Below, piece by piece: positions 1 through 6,953 of a stretch of DNA of 9,625 nt. The translations under genes were made by a program, and so were the position numbers. The DNA is from Bacteroidales bacterium (lineage in GTDB: Bacteria; Bacteroidota; Bacteroidia; Bacteroidales; Muribaculaceae): contig SFLG01000065.1 of assembly GCA_004553485.1 (NCBI GenBank), positions 1-9,625 on the forward strand, read 5' to 3'. Each line of letters opens with the position of its first letter. Position 1 is the first letter of the stretch. The notes below the pieces were generated by a model. The model had not been told where the DNA came from, ran no database searches, and saw only the letters and a program-made list of their open reading frames with translations.

Positions 1-26
1 CTAACCATTAACCAACACATTACACC

Positions 27-983
27 ATGGCAAAAATCATTATCACAGACGAGAGCCTGAAAAAATCTGCCATCACATATCGCCGTGAGCTGCTCATTAT
101 GCCCATCATCTCGGCGATGGCCACCCTGCAGCACATGACGCCGCGCCCAGGTGTGGCCGGACGTGACGTAGTGGGCGAGCTCAGTGGCGACATCGACCTC
201 GGGCCTTACGACCCCAAGCGCATCGATGACACGGATATGAGCGTCAAGCCTCGCGTCCTCGAGACCTATCTGGGCAGCGTTGTCAAGTCCTTCGATCCGA
301 ATTCTGTGGCCAAGACGGTCTATGGCCAGCTGCAGGCACAGGGCGAAAGTCTCGCCAATGCCGACATCTCGCAGCAGGTGCTCAATTACCTGGCCATGAA
401 GCTTGGCGGAAAACTGAACAGCGCCATCTTCTCCGCCAAGCGCAATGACGCCGGAAAGACGACGGCTGAGCTCTTCGATGGATTCGACACAATCACGCAG
501 AAGGAAATCGACGGAACTGCCATCGCCGAGGGAGCCGGCAACCTCTACAATTTCGGCGAGGCCATCGACAGCACGAATGCGGTCGATATGCTGATGAACT
601 TCTACGAGGCTGCTGACGACAACCTGAAGGCTGTGCCCACGAAGCTTTTCATCCCCGGAAATGTCTACACGGCCTACAATCGCGACTACCTCCAGACATT
701 CGGCTCCGTTCCCTACAACAGCGAGTACAAGAAGACGTTCCTGGAGGGCACGGACAATCTTTGCGAGCTTGTTCCCCTGGCCGGCAAGAAGGGCTCGAGC
801 TTCCTGCACCTGTCGACGAAGGGCAATATGGTCTACGGCTACGGCGACGGTCTCGCAGCCGAGAACATCAGCATTGAGAAGTACCACCCGTTCCTTCTCT
901 ACTTCGTGGCAACGATGTACTTCGGCTGCCAGTTCGAAAGCATCAGCAAGGAGCGTCTGTTCGTGGGCAAGCTCTCCGCGTGA
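27..983 (+). CDS. probable phage major capsid protein
   Basis: This 318-residue protein has no signal peptide or membrane segment and probably forms the icosahedral head shell. Residues 78-100 (VLETYLGSVVKSFDPNSV and following) and residues 204-231 (around KLFIPGNVYTAYNRDYLQTFG) resemble the conserved blocks of capsid proteins in Bacteroidales prophages, as far as I recall them. The length fits a short HK97-fold subunit without a long N-terminal scaffold. The C-terminal part (about 283-305) is aromatic and beta-rich. The ATG is preceded by an A/C-rich leader with no Shine-Dalgarno sequence, as is usual in this phylum. The next gene is a probable tail tube gene, which supports a virion role. 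No protease or scaffold gene is visible, though one could lie upstream of the window. The family call is from memory and fold-level reasoning, not from a search. Confidence 0.65.
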   Translation: MAKIIITDESLKKSAITYRRELLIMPIISAMATLQHMTPRPGVAGRDVVGELSGDIDLGPYDPKRIDDTDMSVKPRVLETYLGSVVKSFDPNSVAKTVYGQLQAQGESLANADISQQVLNYLAMKLGGKLNSAIFSAKRNDAGKTTAELFDGFDTITQKEIDGTAIAEGAGNLYNFGEAIDSTNAVDMLMNFYEAADDNLKAVPTKLFIPGNVYTAYNRDYLQTFGSVPYNSEYKKTFLEGTDNLCELVPLAGKKGSSFLHLSTKGNMVYGYGDGLAAENISIEKYHPFLLYFVATMYFGCQFESISKERLFVGKLSA

Positions 984-999
984 CCTCTCTCTTCCCTGG

Positions 1000-1051
1000 C
1001 TATAGTGGCTATAGTTTTCTATAGTGTCTATAGAGTCTATAGCGACTATAG
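1000..1051. repeat. CTATAG array 1: six copies, 9-10 base period
   Basis: Six exact copies of the palindrome CTATAG start at 1000, 1009, 1019, 1028, 1037 and 1046. The spacers are TGG, TTTT, TGT, AGT and CGA, so the period is 9 with one step of 10. The array fills most of the gap between the capsid gene and the next gene, whose ATG lies 40 bases further on. Because the unit is self-complementary, any two neighbours can pair as a 6-bp stem with a loop of 3-4 bases. No Bacteroidetes promoter motif lies within it. Its function is unknown. Confidence 0.9.
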
Positions 1052-1091
1052 CCATTCCTACTAATCCGCTAACTAATAAAATCACACACCT

Positions 1092-1682
1092 ATGGCAACC
1101 AATTGCACCAACGCTGCGCTGTACGAGAGCCTCGAGTTTTGCAAGGGCAAAGTCGTATTGCCCGGCATCCGCACCCGTATCTACTTCATCTCGAAGAGGG
1201 ACATCGTGAAGTGGCCGAAGCTGCCCGAGACAGCAGCCGAGAATATGGCCAAGCTGGCCACCTACGATGGCAGCTTCACCCTCGCCGGCGACAAGAAGTG
1301 GAAATTCATCGACCTTGTCAACAACAAGGGCAAGATCGAGAGCGAGAGCCAGGGAGACCACCCTGCACGCACATTCATCAACAAGATCAGCATCGCGCAC
1401 CCTGAGACGAATGAGGCAGCCACCGGCTTCGCCCGCGAGGTGAATGCTGACGACATGGTCTACCTCGTGCAGGTGCGCAATGGCAAGTTCCGCGTAATCG
1501 GCTCCGAGGCGTTCCCCACTGACAGCAAACCCAAGCAGGACACCGGCGAGGGCGTGACCGGCGACTTCGGCACGACTGTCGACGTGGAAGCTACGGACGT
1601 CTGTCCTGCTCCCTACTATGTAGGCACCATCGAGACGGACGAGGGCACCATCGATGCCACCACCGGCGAGCCCGCCGCGTAA
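1092..1682 (+). CDS. probable phage major tail tube protein
   Basis: This 196-residue protein looks like a tail tube subunit, which would polymerise into the tail lumen. The supporting pattern is in residues 84-180: a glycine/aspartate turn (ESQGDHPARTFINK), a beta-rich stretch, then DMVYLVQVRNGKFRVIGSEAF. This is followed by GDFGTTVDVEATDVCPAPYYVGTI. The order 'query ligand / restore value / GTxxxVEATxxxPAPYYxG' matches tube proteins of Bacteroidales phages that I recall. The C-terminal tail (181-196) is acidic and threonine-rich. The ATG at 1092 follows an AT/AC-rich leader without a Shine-Dalgarno sequence and lies 40 bases after repeat array 1. Its place directly behind the capsid gene, ahead of the portal, is not the usual lambdoid order. 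An alternative is another beta-sandwich virion protein, such as a head decoration protein. Confidence 0.55.
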   Translation: MATNCTNAALYESLEFCKGKVVLPGIRTRIYFISKRDIVKWPKLPETAAENMAKLATYDGSFTLAGDKKWKFIDLVNNKGKIESESQGDHPARTFINKISIAHPETNEAATGFAREVNADDMVYLVQVRNGKFRVIGSEAFPTDSKPKQDTGEGVTGDFGTTVDVEATDVCPAPYYVGTIETDEGTIDATTGEPAA

Positions 1683-1683
1683 G

Positions 1684-1735
1684 CTATAGTGGCTATAGTC
1701 CCTATAGTCTCTATAAATCCTATAAAAACCTATCC
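1684..1735. repeat. CTATAG array 2: three exact and three decayed copies
   Basis: Exact CTATAG copies start at 1684, 1693 and 1702, separated by TGG and TCC. Decayed copies CTATAA follow at 1711 and 1720, and CTATCC at 1730. The spacing is again 9, with one final step of 10. The array begins one base after the stop codon of the tube gene and ends three bases before the next ATG, so it makes up the whole intergenic gap. The first unit-plus-spacer, CTATAGTGGCTATAG, is identical to that of arrays 1 and 4. This points to a shared origin and not to chance AT-richness. Function unknown. Confidence 0.85.
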
Positions 1736-1738
1736 GAT

Positions 1739-2500
1739 ATGCTCGACGAAACACTCACCAAACAGATACAGGAGTACCTGGCGATGGACACGGAGTCCCG
1801 CGACTACATCGCCGGTACCGACCTGCTCCTGCGGCTCAATCGCAATCGCTTCCTCCATGCATCTCTGCGCCGCCGGCGCAACGACAAGAAGCTGGACCGC
1901 GAGCTGGCGAAGTACCTGCGCATCCGTCTCGCCGGCCTGACCACCGCCGAGGTGGAGCGTATGGACCGCACCACCATGCAGCAGGCAGCTGCCGACACAG
2001 CTGCTCCGCGGCATGGGAAGCGAGCCGACCACGACAGCCTGCCGCAGGAGGTGCAAGACCTCTACGAGCGGAACGGCGAAGTATTCCGGAAACTCCGGCA
2101 GACCTTCGAGACGCTCAAGGGCATGGAGAAGGCCAGCTCGTGCGACCGCTACGAGTACCTGGTGCAGCTGGCCGAGCTGGACCGCACCTATCGCAGCAAT
2201 TGGCAGGCCTATGACAATTGGCAGCCATGCAAGGATGCTGCCTCCAAGGATCCTGCTCCTGTAGCAGAACAGCCGTCGGCGAGTGACACGGTGCAGCCTG
2301 TGGCCGACCCTCGTTCCGTCAGCGCCGCGCGCAAGTTCATATCGAGCAATCGGAAGCGCCTCGCCGAGATGCCCGAAGGAGAAGGCCGCACCCTGCTGCT
2401 CGTGAAGATGCAGCAGCGCGTGGACTTCCTCCTCGGCGCCGGCCAGAACCTGTCCCCCGAGTACCGCACAGCACTCGCGGCGCTCGGGCTGAAATGCTGA
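1739..2500 (+). CDS. helical phage protein of unknown function
   Basis: I do not recognise a function for this 253-residue protein. It is highly charged and predicted helical. Residues 1-80 form a basic segment with a run of four arginines at 44-47. Residues 100-165 form a second helical region (DRYEYLVQLAELDRTYRSNWQAYDNW) rich in tyrosine and tryptophan. Residues 167-193 are a Pro/Ala/Ser-rich linker, and 194-253 form a compact helical C-terminus. The architecture resembles small conserved proteins found beside capsid and tail genes in Bacteroidales prophages. A role in assembly, as a chaperone or scaffold, is possible but is inference. A tail-assembly chaperone is another option, since the tube gene lies just upstream. 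The ATG sits directly after repeat array 2. It appears to be the last gene of its block, because a strong hairpin follows. Confidence 0.75.
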   Translation: MLDETLTKQIQEYLAMDTESRDYIAGTDLLLRLNRNRFLHASLRRRRNDKKLDRELAKYLRIRLAGLTTAEVERMDRTTMQQAAADTAAPRHGKRADHDSLPQEVQDLYERNGEVFRKLRQTFETLKGMEKASSCDRYEYLVQLAELDRTYRSNWQAYDNWQPCKDAASKDPAPVAEQPSASDTVQPVADPRSVSAARKFISSNRKRLAEMPEGEGRTLLLVKMQQRVDFLLGAGQNLSPEYRTALAALGLKC

Positions 2501-2530
2501 CACCACTTTTTTCATACGCATAGTTTAGTT

Positions 2531-2562
2531 TATGAGGTTAAGTTAATTTAAGGTTTACTTTG
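2531..2562 (+). promoter_or_regulatory. candidate Bacteroidetes-type promoter for the small-terminase-like gene
   Basis: TATG at 2531-2534, a 20-base spacer and TTACTTTG at 2555-2562 match the Bacteroidetes consensus TTTG-N19-21-TANNTTTG at 3 of 4 and 7 of 8 positions. It lies in an AT-rich gap after the preceding gene. Transcription would begin near 2568-2572, just before the hairpin at 2574. The match is imperfect, so this is a candidate only. Confidence 0.35.
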
Positions 2563-2573
2563 ATTGATGTGTG

Positions 2574-2607
2574 GGGGTGCGCCGTCGTGAGACACCGCAC
2601 CCCTTTT
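2574..2607 (+). terminator. strong hairpin with T-tract: terminator or 5'-leader stem-loop
   Basis: GGGGTGCG (2574-2581) pairs perfectly with CGCACCCC (2596-2603). Inside it, GTC pairs with GAC around a GTGA tetraloop of the GNRA type (2584-2593). TTTT follows at 2604-2607. This is a good intrinsic terminator for the capsid block. The ATG of the next gene is only 22 bases downstream of the T-tract, leaving no room for a promoter after it. If the candidate promoter at 2531-2562 is real, the hairpin would sit at the very 5' end of that message. It would then act as an attenuator or RNA stabiliser. Confidence 0.6.
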
Positions 2608-2628
2608 AAACTAAGAAATCGTTCCATT

Positions 2629-3201
2629 ATGATAAAGCCGGAAAAGGTAGAGAGAGCCAAGCAATTGCTATTCGCCAGCGAAGAGGAGTTTGCCGCTGCC
2701 AAGGTGGCCACACCCGAGAGGCAGCGCATCATGCGGCTCAGGACGATGTACACCTACTGGCTGGCCAATCCATCTCTGCGCGACAAGGCCATCGTCGATG
2801 CGCTCATCGAGAAATTCGGCATCCGCGTCAGCGTGGCCTACGAGGACATGGCCTACCTGCGCATCTGCATCGGCGACATCAACAAAACGAGCCGGCAGTG
2901 GTACCAGCACCTCTTCATCCAGCGCTGCGAAGAGGCATTTGAGTTTGCGCGGCGCAAGGATGACCCGCGTGCCTTCGCCGCCGCTGTGGCCGCCCTGGGC
3001 AAGTACACCCGTCTGGACCGTGACGAGAAGCTCGGCCCTGACTACTCGCTCATCGTACCGCAGCAATTCGCCATCACGTCCGACCCCTCTGTGGCAGGAT
3101 TCGAGCGCATCCCAAATGTGGCCGAGCGTGCCCGCCGCCTACTCGAAAAATACAATATCGAGGCCACACCTGTCGATGCAGAGGAACTACCTAATTCCTG
3201 A
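2629..3201 (+). CDS. small-terminase-like DNA-binding protein
   Basis: This 190-residue protein probably recognises phage DNA for packaging. Residues 50-84 (LRDKAIVDALIEKFGIRVS and on) look like a helix-turn-helix. Residues 98-130 include EEAFEFARRKDDPRAFAAAV and GKYTRLD, the 'xxAxxxKDxxAxxxAxxxLGKxxxLD' pattern often seen behind the helix-turn-helix in small terminase subunits. The C-terminal 60 residues carry the segment LIVPQQFAITSDPSVAGF and an acidic end. The frame stays open upstream to a TTG at 2560, but that extension would translate the hairpin at 2574-2603. The ATG at 2629 is therefore chosen. No large terminase follows, which is odd for a small subunit, so a different DNA-binding role remains possible. 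The call is from pattern memory, not from a search. Confidence 0.5.
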   Translation: MIKPEKVERAKQLLFASEEEFAAAKVATPERQRIMRLRTMYTYWLANPSLRDKAIVDALIEKFGIRVSVAYEDMAYLRICIGDINKTSRQWYQHLFIQRCEEAFEFARRKDDPRAFAAAVAALGKYTRLDRDEKLGPDYSLIVPQQFAITSDPSVAGFERIPNVAERARRLLEKYNIEATPVDAEELPNS

Positions 3202-3216
3202 GGCTATTTCGGGCGG

Positions 3217-3251
3217 CTAATTCCTAATTCCTAATTCCTAATTCCTAATTC
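3217..3251. repeat. five perfect tandem CTAATTC heptamers
   Basis: The heptamer CTAATTC occurs five times head to tail without mismatch, at 3217, 3224, 3231, 3238 and 3245. A sixth isolated copy lies at 3191-3197, overlapping the last codons of the upstream gene. The array fills most of the gap before the GTG start at 3259, followed only by a C and an A6 run. The unit differs from CTATAG in sequence and period but holds the same kind of position. Function unknown. Perfect short tandem repeats are prone to copy-number slippage. Confidence 0.95.
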
Positions 3252-3258
3252 CAAAAAA

Positions 3259-3663
3259 GTGCTCCACTACATCACCCGCATCCAGTATTGTCCGGCACAC
3301 CACCTTGCCTTCGCCGATTATGACGAAGATGGCAGGATGGCCTTCGCCCGCGGCACCATGCCGTGGCGCGTCCTCCCTATCCAGGGGCTGGCGAAGATGG
3401 AGGTCAGCGAGGAGAGCGACAGCGGCATCCGCGCCTGCACGACGAAGCTGGATGCCACCCTTCCGGGCCTGCCTCCCTACCTGCCCGGTGGCGATTACGC
3501 CTTCCTGCTGACCACGGCCGATGGCACACGGCTGCTGCTGGGACGCCACCTGCCGCCACACCCCATGCTGCTCACCACCTCGGCACACCCGGCGCGGACC
3601 TCGGACACCGCCGCCTACACCCTGACCCTCACCCTCAATTCTCACCCCTATTTCTTCCTATAG
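3259..3663 (+). CDS. small phage protein of unknown function, beta-rich C-terminal half
   Basis: This 134-residue protein is not assigned a function. Residues 72-98 (YLPGGDYAFLLTTADGTRLLLGRH) read as beta strands joined by a 'TxDGxxLLLG' turn. The C-terminus (120-134) ends in alternating threonine and leucine and then an aromatic-rich tip. Similar small proteins sit near portal and fibre genes in Bacteroidales prophages, as far as I recall, so a tail or connector part is a guess. The start is GTG at 3259, behind the A6 run and the heptamer array. The next in-frame methionine (3337) would remove 26 residues. The frame is closed upstream by a TAA inside the array. The stop codon is the TAG of a single CTATAG copy, and the next gene begins four bases later. 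Confidence 0.6.
   Translation: MLHYITRIQYCPAHHLAFADYDEDGRMAFARGTMPWRVLPIQGLAKMEVSEESDSGIRACTTKLDATLPGLPPYLPGGDYAFLLTTADGTRLLLGRHLPPHPMLLTTSAHPARTSDTAAYTLTLTLNSHPYFFL
3658..3663. repeat. single CTATAG unit overlapping a stop codon
   Basis: CTATAG occurs once at 3658-3663, followed by TATT and then the ATG at 3668. The TAG forms the stop codon of the upstream gene. It occupies the same position as the larger arrays, just ahead of a start. On its own it could be chance, but I saw no CTATAG inside any coding sequence of the window. Confidence 0.6.
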
Positions 3664-3667
3664 TATT

Positions 3668-4666
3668 ATGGCAAAGACATTATTGGAGCGCGCCATCGAC
3701 ATACGCGATGAAGTAACCGAGTACCAGAATACTGCCGAGCGCGTGGGCAGTGTACTCGTCGAAGTTGTGGAAAATCACACAGCCGTAGAGCAGCGTGTCG
3801 GTGAAGTCGAAAGTCGAAGCGACGATATGCTGCGCGATGTCACACTGCACAGGCAGGAGATCGCGGAGCTGAAGCGCGCCGGCGCCACCATGCGGGATGA
3901 ATTAGACGATCAGCAGATGGAAATCACGGACCATGGTGTACTCCTGGATAAACACACTGGCAAGCTATCCATGTACCCCGCCCAGATGATGATGGACCTC
4001 GGCCTCGTGGAGAGCTATGACGCAGGACTTGCCTTGGCGGCACGCAGTGAAATCGCCGGCAATCGGAACATCAGCTTCATCCGATTCCAGATTAACGGTG
4101 TCAGTGCCCTGCGCACCACGCTCATTATACAGTGGCCGAATGGGGTGAACGAGACGGCGCAGCTGGTCTTCACCGACAAGGCGCAGTGGCGGCGCAATGT
4201 GTCCGGCGCAACGGGCAATGCGGACGACACCACCACACCCACGCAGCTCGAGCGCACCGCTCCGCATTACATCGGATACGATGCTGCCACAAGGAAGATA
4301 CAGCTCAAGGACTACACACAGACGGTCAGCCGGGACGTGCAGCTGCCGGTCGCCTCGAGGACGACGGACGGGCTTCTCTCCAAGACAGACTATGCCAATC
4401 TGTTCAATTTCCTCATCATCGAGGACAATGCGCAGGGTCCTGACTCTGTGAAAGTGAAGTATCCGAATCCCGTCTCCGGCGCACAGAACAAATTCTATCT
4501 GCTTCCTGCCTCGGAGGCGCGAGCCGGCGTCATGACCGCCGCTCTCTTCCAAGAACTGAAGGAAGCCACGGCAAATATCGCCGAACACTACGAGGAAATC
4601 CAGGGACATCTGGACAACATCTACGCCCGCATCTCTGCACTCGAGAAGAAAACAGGAATTAGCTAA
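3668..4666 (+). CDS. coiled-coil tail fibre or appendage protein
   Basis: This 332-residue protein is probably a trimeric virion appendage. Residues 5-35 (LLERAIDIRDEVTEYQNTAE and on) resemble the N-terminal segment of Bacteroidales phage fibre proteins. Residues 36-95 form a long heptad-like coiled coil rich in Glu, Val and Leu. Residues 133-220 are a beta-rich domain (ISFIRFQINGV, LIIQWPNGVN). Two short motifs, VASRTTDGLLSKTDYANLF at 228-246 and PASEARAGVMTAALFQEL at 280-297, match the 'xTxxGLMSxxDxxKL' pattern common in phage tail fibres. A short coiled coil (298-326) closes the protein. The ATG at 3668 follows the single CTATAG copy. Having it between the small-terminase-like gene and the portal is unusual. 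A scaffold or neck-whisker role is a weaker alternative. Confidence 0.6.
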   Translation: MAKTLLERAIDIRDEVTEYQNTAERVGSVLVEVVENHTAVEQRVGEVESRSDDMLRDVTLHRQEIAELKRAGATMRDELDDQQMEITDHGVLLDKHTGKLSMYPAQMMMDLGLVESYDAGLALAARSEIAGNRNISFIRFQINGVSALRTTLIIQWPNGVNETAQLVFTDKAQWRRNVSGATGNADDTTTPTQLERTAPHYIGYDAATRKIQLKDYTQTVSRDVQLPVASRTTDGLLSKTDYANLFNFLIIEDNAQGPDSVKVKYPNPVSGAQNKFYLLPASEARAGVMTAALFQELKEATANIAEHYEEIQGHLDNIYARISALEKKTGIS

Positions 4667-4684
4667 TAACACCATCTCACATCT

Positions 4685-6046
4685 ATGAGCACACAAGACC
4701 AATTCGAGGTAGTCAGCGAAATGGTACAGCCTGAAATCCTGGACCTCGGCCCATCCGGTGTACAGGCTGCCATCACCACCGTGGAGGATACCACCGGCAT
4801 CTTCGACGACTACCGCATGCAGTTCCGCCCGGTGCCGGGATGGAGCGGCGAGACATTCGCCCCCTGGGGCGCGGACAATCGCCTGCCCTACCACATCCGC
4901 AATCTCGTCGGCTCGGACGAGGTGACGGCGCAGAACAAATTCTTCAACGTACTGACCTGCTATGGCGCAGGGCTGACGCTATGCGACATGGAGCACAAGC
5001 CCACGCGGAATGCAGATGCCCGCCACTTCGAGCGGCGGAACGCACTGCGCACCTACTTCCTCGAGCAGGCCACCGACATGAAGCACTTCTTCTTCTCCGT
5101 CTGCGTCATCATTCTCAGTGCCGATGGCCGGCGCATCAATCGCCTCGTGCACAAGGATGCCTGCTACTGCCGCCTGCAGCGGGCCACGCGGGCAGGAAAA
5201 ATCCGCCACGTCTACTACGCCAATTGGAATTACCCGGGGCAGCCGCCGCAGTCGGTGGAGCGCATCCCCCTGCTCGATGAACGCGACCCCATCGGCGACT
5301 TGATGGTGCGGATGGGACGCGAGCCGGGAAGCGATGGCCGCACACTGGAGCGTACGCGCCAGCGGAAATTCGCCATGATGCTGCGCTTCCCCACCGTGGG
5401 CTGCCAGTACTATCCGGTGCCCTACTACGCCGCCATGTTCCGCGGCGGAAGCTACTACGAGAAGCGCCTGATCTCTGCGCAGAAGATTGCGAAGATCAAG
5501 AATCACGCATCGGTGAAGTACCAGATAGAGGTGGAGCGGAACTACTGGACGAAGATCCTGTCGGAGGAGCGCATCACCGACCCGCTGAAGCAGCGCGAGC
5601 GACTGAAGAAGGAGCGCGAGAAAATCCGCGACTTCGTGGCCGGTGTGCACAACTCCGGCAAGGCGTGGATAACTGGGTACTACGTCGACCCCAATGGACA
5701 CGAGGTGCGCGATATCCGTGTCGTCAACATCGAGGGCAGCAAGGAGGGCGGCGACTATGCCGACGACATCAACGTGGCTGCCAATACCCTGTGTTATGCC
5801 GACAATACGCACCCCAATCTCGTCGGCGCTGTGCCCGGCAAGAGTCAGACGAACAATTCGGGCAGCGACAAGCGCGAGCTGTTCACCATGAAGCAGGCAC
5901 TCGAGAAGAGCTTCCACCACCTGCTCCTCCGTCCTATCGAGCTGGTGTGCGAGTACAATGGATGGGATGATGTGGTGCCCGAGGTGCCGCTCATCCTGCT
6001 GACGACACTGGACAAGAAAACTGACGCAAAACAGACTACATTATGA
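4685..6046 (+). CDS. phage portal protein
   Basis: This 453-residue protein is the probable portal, a ring at the head vertex through which DNA is packed and ejected. Supporting features are the early motif ETFAPWGADNRLPYHIRNLV (56-75) and NKFFNVLTCYGAGL (84-97). A helical, very basic segment rich in Lys, Arg and Glu follows at 258-318. The conserved C-terminal block PGKSQTNNSGSDKRELFTMK (384-403) is followed by a helix and PIELVCEYNGWDD. That last block is, from memory, diagnostic for Bacteroidales phage portals. The length is typical of the family. The ATG lies 18 bases after the upstream stop, behind an A/C-rich leader without Shine-Dalgarno. The stop overlaps the next start as ATGA, implying translational coupling. 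A portal is usually encoded next to the large terminase, which is not in the window. Confidence 0.75.
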   Translation: MSTQDQFEVVSEMVQPEILDLGPSGVQAAITTVEDTTGIFDDYRMQFRPVPGWSGETFAPWGADNRLPYHIRNLVGSDEVTAQNKFFNVLTCYGAGLTLCDMEHKPTRNADARHFERRNALRTYFLEQATDMKHFFFSVCVIILSADGRRINRLVHKDACYCRLQRATRAGKIRHVYYANWNYPGQPPQSVERIPLLDERDPIGDLMVRMGREPGSDGRTLERTRQRKFAMMLRFPTVGCQYYPVPYYAAMFRGGSYYEKRLISAQKIAKIKNHASVKYQIEVERNYWTKILSEERITDPLKQRERLKKEREKIRDFVAGVHNSGKAWITGYYVDPNGHEVRDIRVVNIEGSKEGGDYADDINVAANTLCYADNTHPNLVGAVPGKSQTNNSGSDKRELFTMKQALEKSFHHLLLRPIELVCEYNGWDDVVPEVPLILLTTLDKKTDAKQTTL

Positions 6047-6855
6047 TGATCACACTTAGTCAAACTGCATTTCAGGACTACGTGCCGGCATTCCGCGACA
6101 GCGAGCCTCGCACCTACGACGCCATCCTGCCCTACATGGAGCGCTACCTACGCGAGGCCGAGACACAGCTGCACGTGCCGGAGGATTTCGAGGACACGCC
6201 ACGGCTGGAGGCATTCGTCTACCAATCGGCTGCTTTCGATGCGCTGCCACACGTGGACCTCGTGCTGACGGAGAGCGGCTTCGCAGTTGTCAGCAATCAG
6301 AACCTGGCACCCGCCAGCCGTGAACGAGTAGACCGTCTGCGCGAGCAGCTGCGGCAGGAGAAGAGTGTGGCACGCGATGCACTGCTCGGGGAACTCGTCA
6401 AGAACGAGAAGTGGCGGGATAACTTCGGCCCGCAGCTCCGCACATCGCTTCTGTGGACACCGAGCCTATGCAGGAGCCATGGCATCACAACCGCCAACAA
6501 TTCCCACGTATTCGATGAGGAATATGACGCGCTGCGCGCCAACATCGATGCCGCACAGGCAGATGTGGCGAAGATCATCTCGCAAGAGCAGATGGACTGG
6601 CTACTCCGCAATCAAGACGCTATCGACCCGGCCGATATGCGCGCTGCGCTCTGCGACAAGGTGCGCTACCTCATGGCAGCCATCGTCATGCGCCTCGGTG
6701 CAGCCACCCGCACGCTGCGGGAGAACCTGCAGAGCTTCCTCAATCTGCGCGCCGAGGACCTGCCCGAATATCGGGACTCCAGCAAGTACGCCGCCGACCA
6801 TTTCATCCCCTACGAGAACAAGGCCGAAGACAGCTGTTTCTTCTTCGGCGCGTAA
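6043..6855 (+). CDS. probable head-tail adaptor (connector) protein, possibly DUF6712-type
   Basis: This 270-residue helical protein is translationally coupled to the portal through an ATGA overlap, which suggests the two are needed together. Residues 25-70 (YDAILPYMERYLREAETQLH and on) and HVDLVLTESGFAVVSNQNLAPASRERVDRL at 70-99 resemble a Bacteroidales prophage family that I believe is DUF6712. The family number is uncertain. Such proteins sit just behind the portal or capsid gene and are plausible gp6-like adaptors that seal the portal to the tail. Residues 160-235 form further helices, and the C-terminus ends CFFFGA. A second ATG directly follows the first, at 6046, and could equally be used. 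It is the last gene before a strong terminator. The role is inferred from position and fold pattern. Confidence 0.55.
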   Translation: MMITLSQTAFQDYVPAFRDSEPRTYDAILPYMERYLREAETQLHVPEDFEDTPRLEAFVYQSAAFDALPHVDLVLTESGFAVVSNQNLAPASRERVDRLREQLRQEKSVARDALLGELVKNEKWRDNFGPQLRTSLLWTPSLCRSHGITTANNSHVFDEEYDALRANIDAAQADVAKIISQEQMDWLLRNQDAIDPADMRAALCDKVRYLMAAIVMRLGAATRTLRENLQSFLNLRAEDLPEYRDSSKYAADHFIPYENKAEDSCFFFGA

Positions 6856-6868
6856 ATCTCTACCACGC

Positions 6869-6912
6869 ACAGCCACGAGGACTGCATACCGCCTCGTGGC
6901 TGTCTTTTGTTT
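6869..6912 (+). terminator. strong intrinsic terminator
   Basis: ACAGCCACGAGG (6869-6880) and CCTCGTGGCTGT (6892-6903) form a perfect 12-bp stem around an 11-base loop. CTTTTGTTT follows. It starts 13 bases after the stop codon of the adaptor gene, exactly where transcription of the portal block would end. The tract after the stem also contains the -33 element of the next promoter. Confidence 0.9.
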
Positions 6913-6936
6913 ACCGCAATTGCCTGGTTATTTTTG
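6906..6936 (+). promoter_or_regulatory. Bacteroidetes-type promoter, exact consensus match
   Basis: TTTG at 6906-6909, a 19-base spacer and TATTTTTG at 6929-6936 match the Bacteroidetes primary-sigma consensus TTTG-N19-21-TANNTTTG at every specified base. Transcription would start near 6943, giving an A-rich leader of about 11 bases before the ATG at 6954. It lies directly after the terminator, so the next gene has its own transcription unit. Confidence 0.75.
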
Positions 6937-6953
6937 CGAAAAAACTTAGAAAT

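Noticed and set aside
981..1070. Stop-codon read-through into the arrays, because the array stays open in the frame of the upstream gene in three cases.
   Set aside because: Two of the three frames through CTATAG units avoid the stop, so this is expected by chance, and no read-through context is evident.
2560..2628. N-terminal extension of the small-terminase-like gene from TTG at 2560.
   Set aside because: It would translate through a strong hairpin and part of a candidate promoter. The ATG at 2629 gives a typical protein start.
4979..5920. Long open frame of 313 codons on the reverse strand opposite the portal gene; similar ones at 3965-4894 and 1730-2521.
   Set aside because: They lie wholly or almost wholly opposite well-supported forward genes, show no recognisable domains, and are expected where GC-rich codon positions suppress stops on the other strand.
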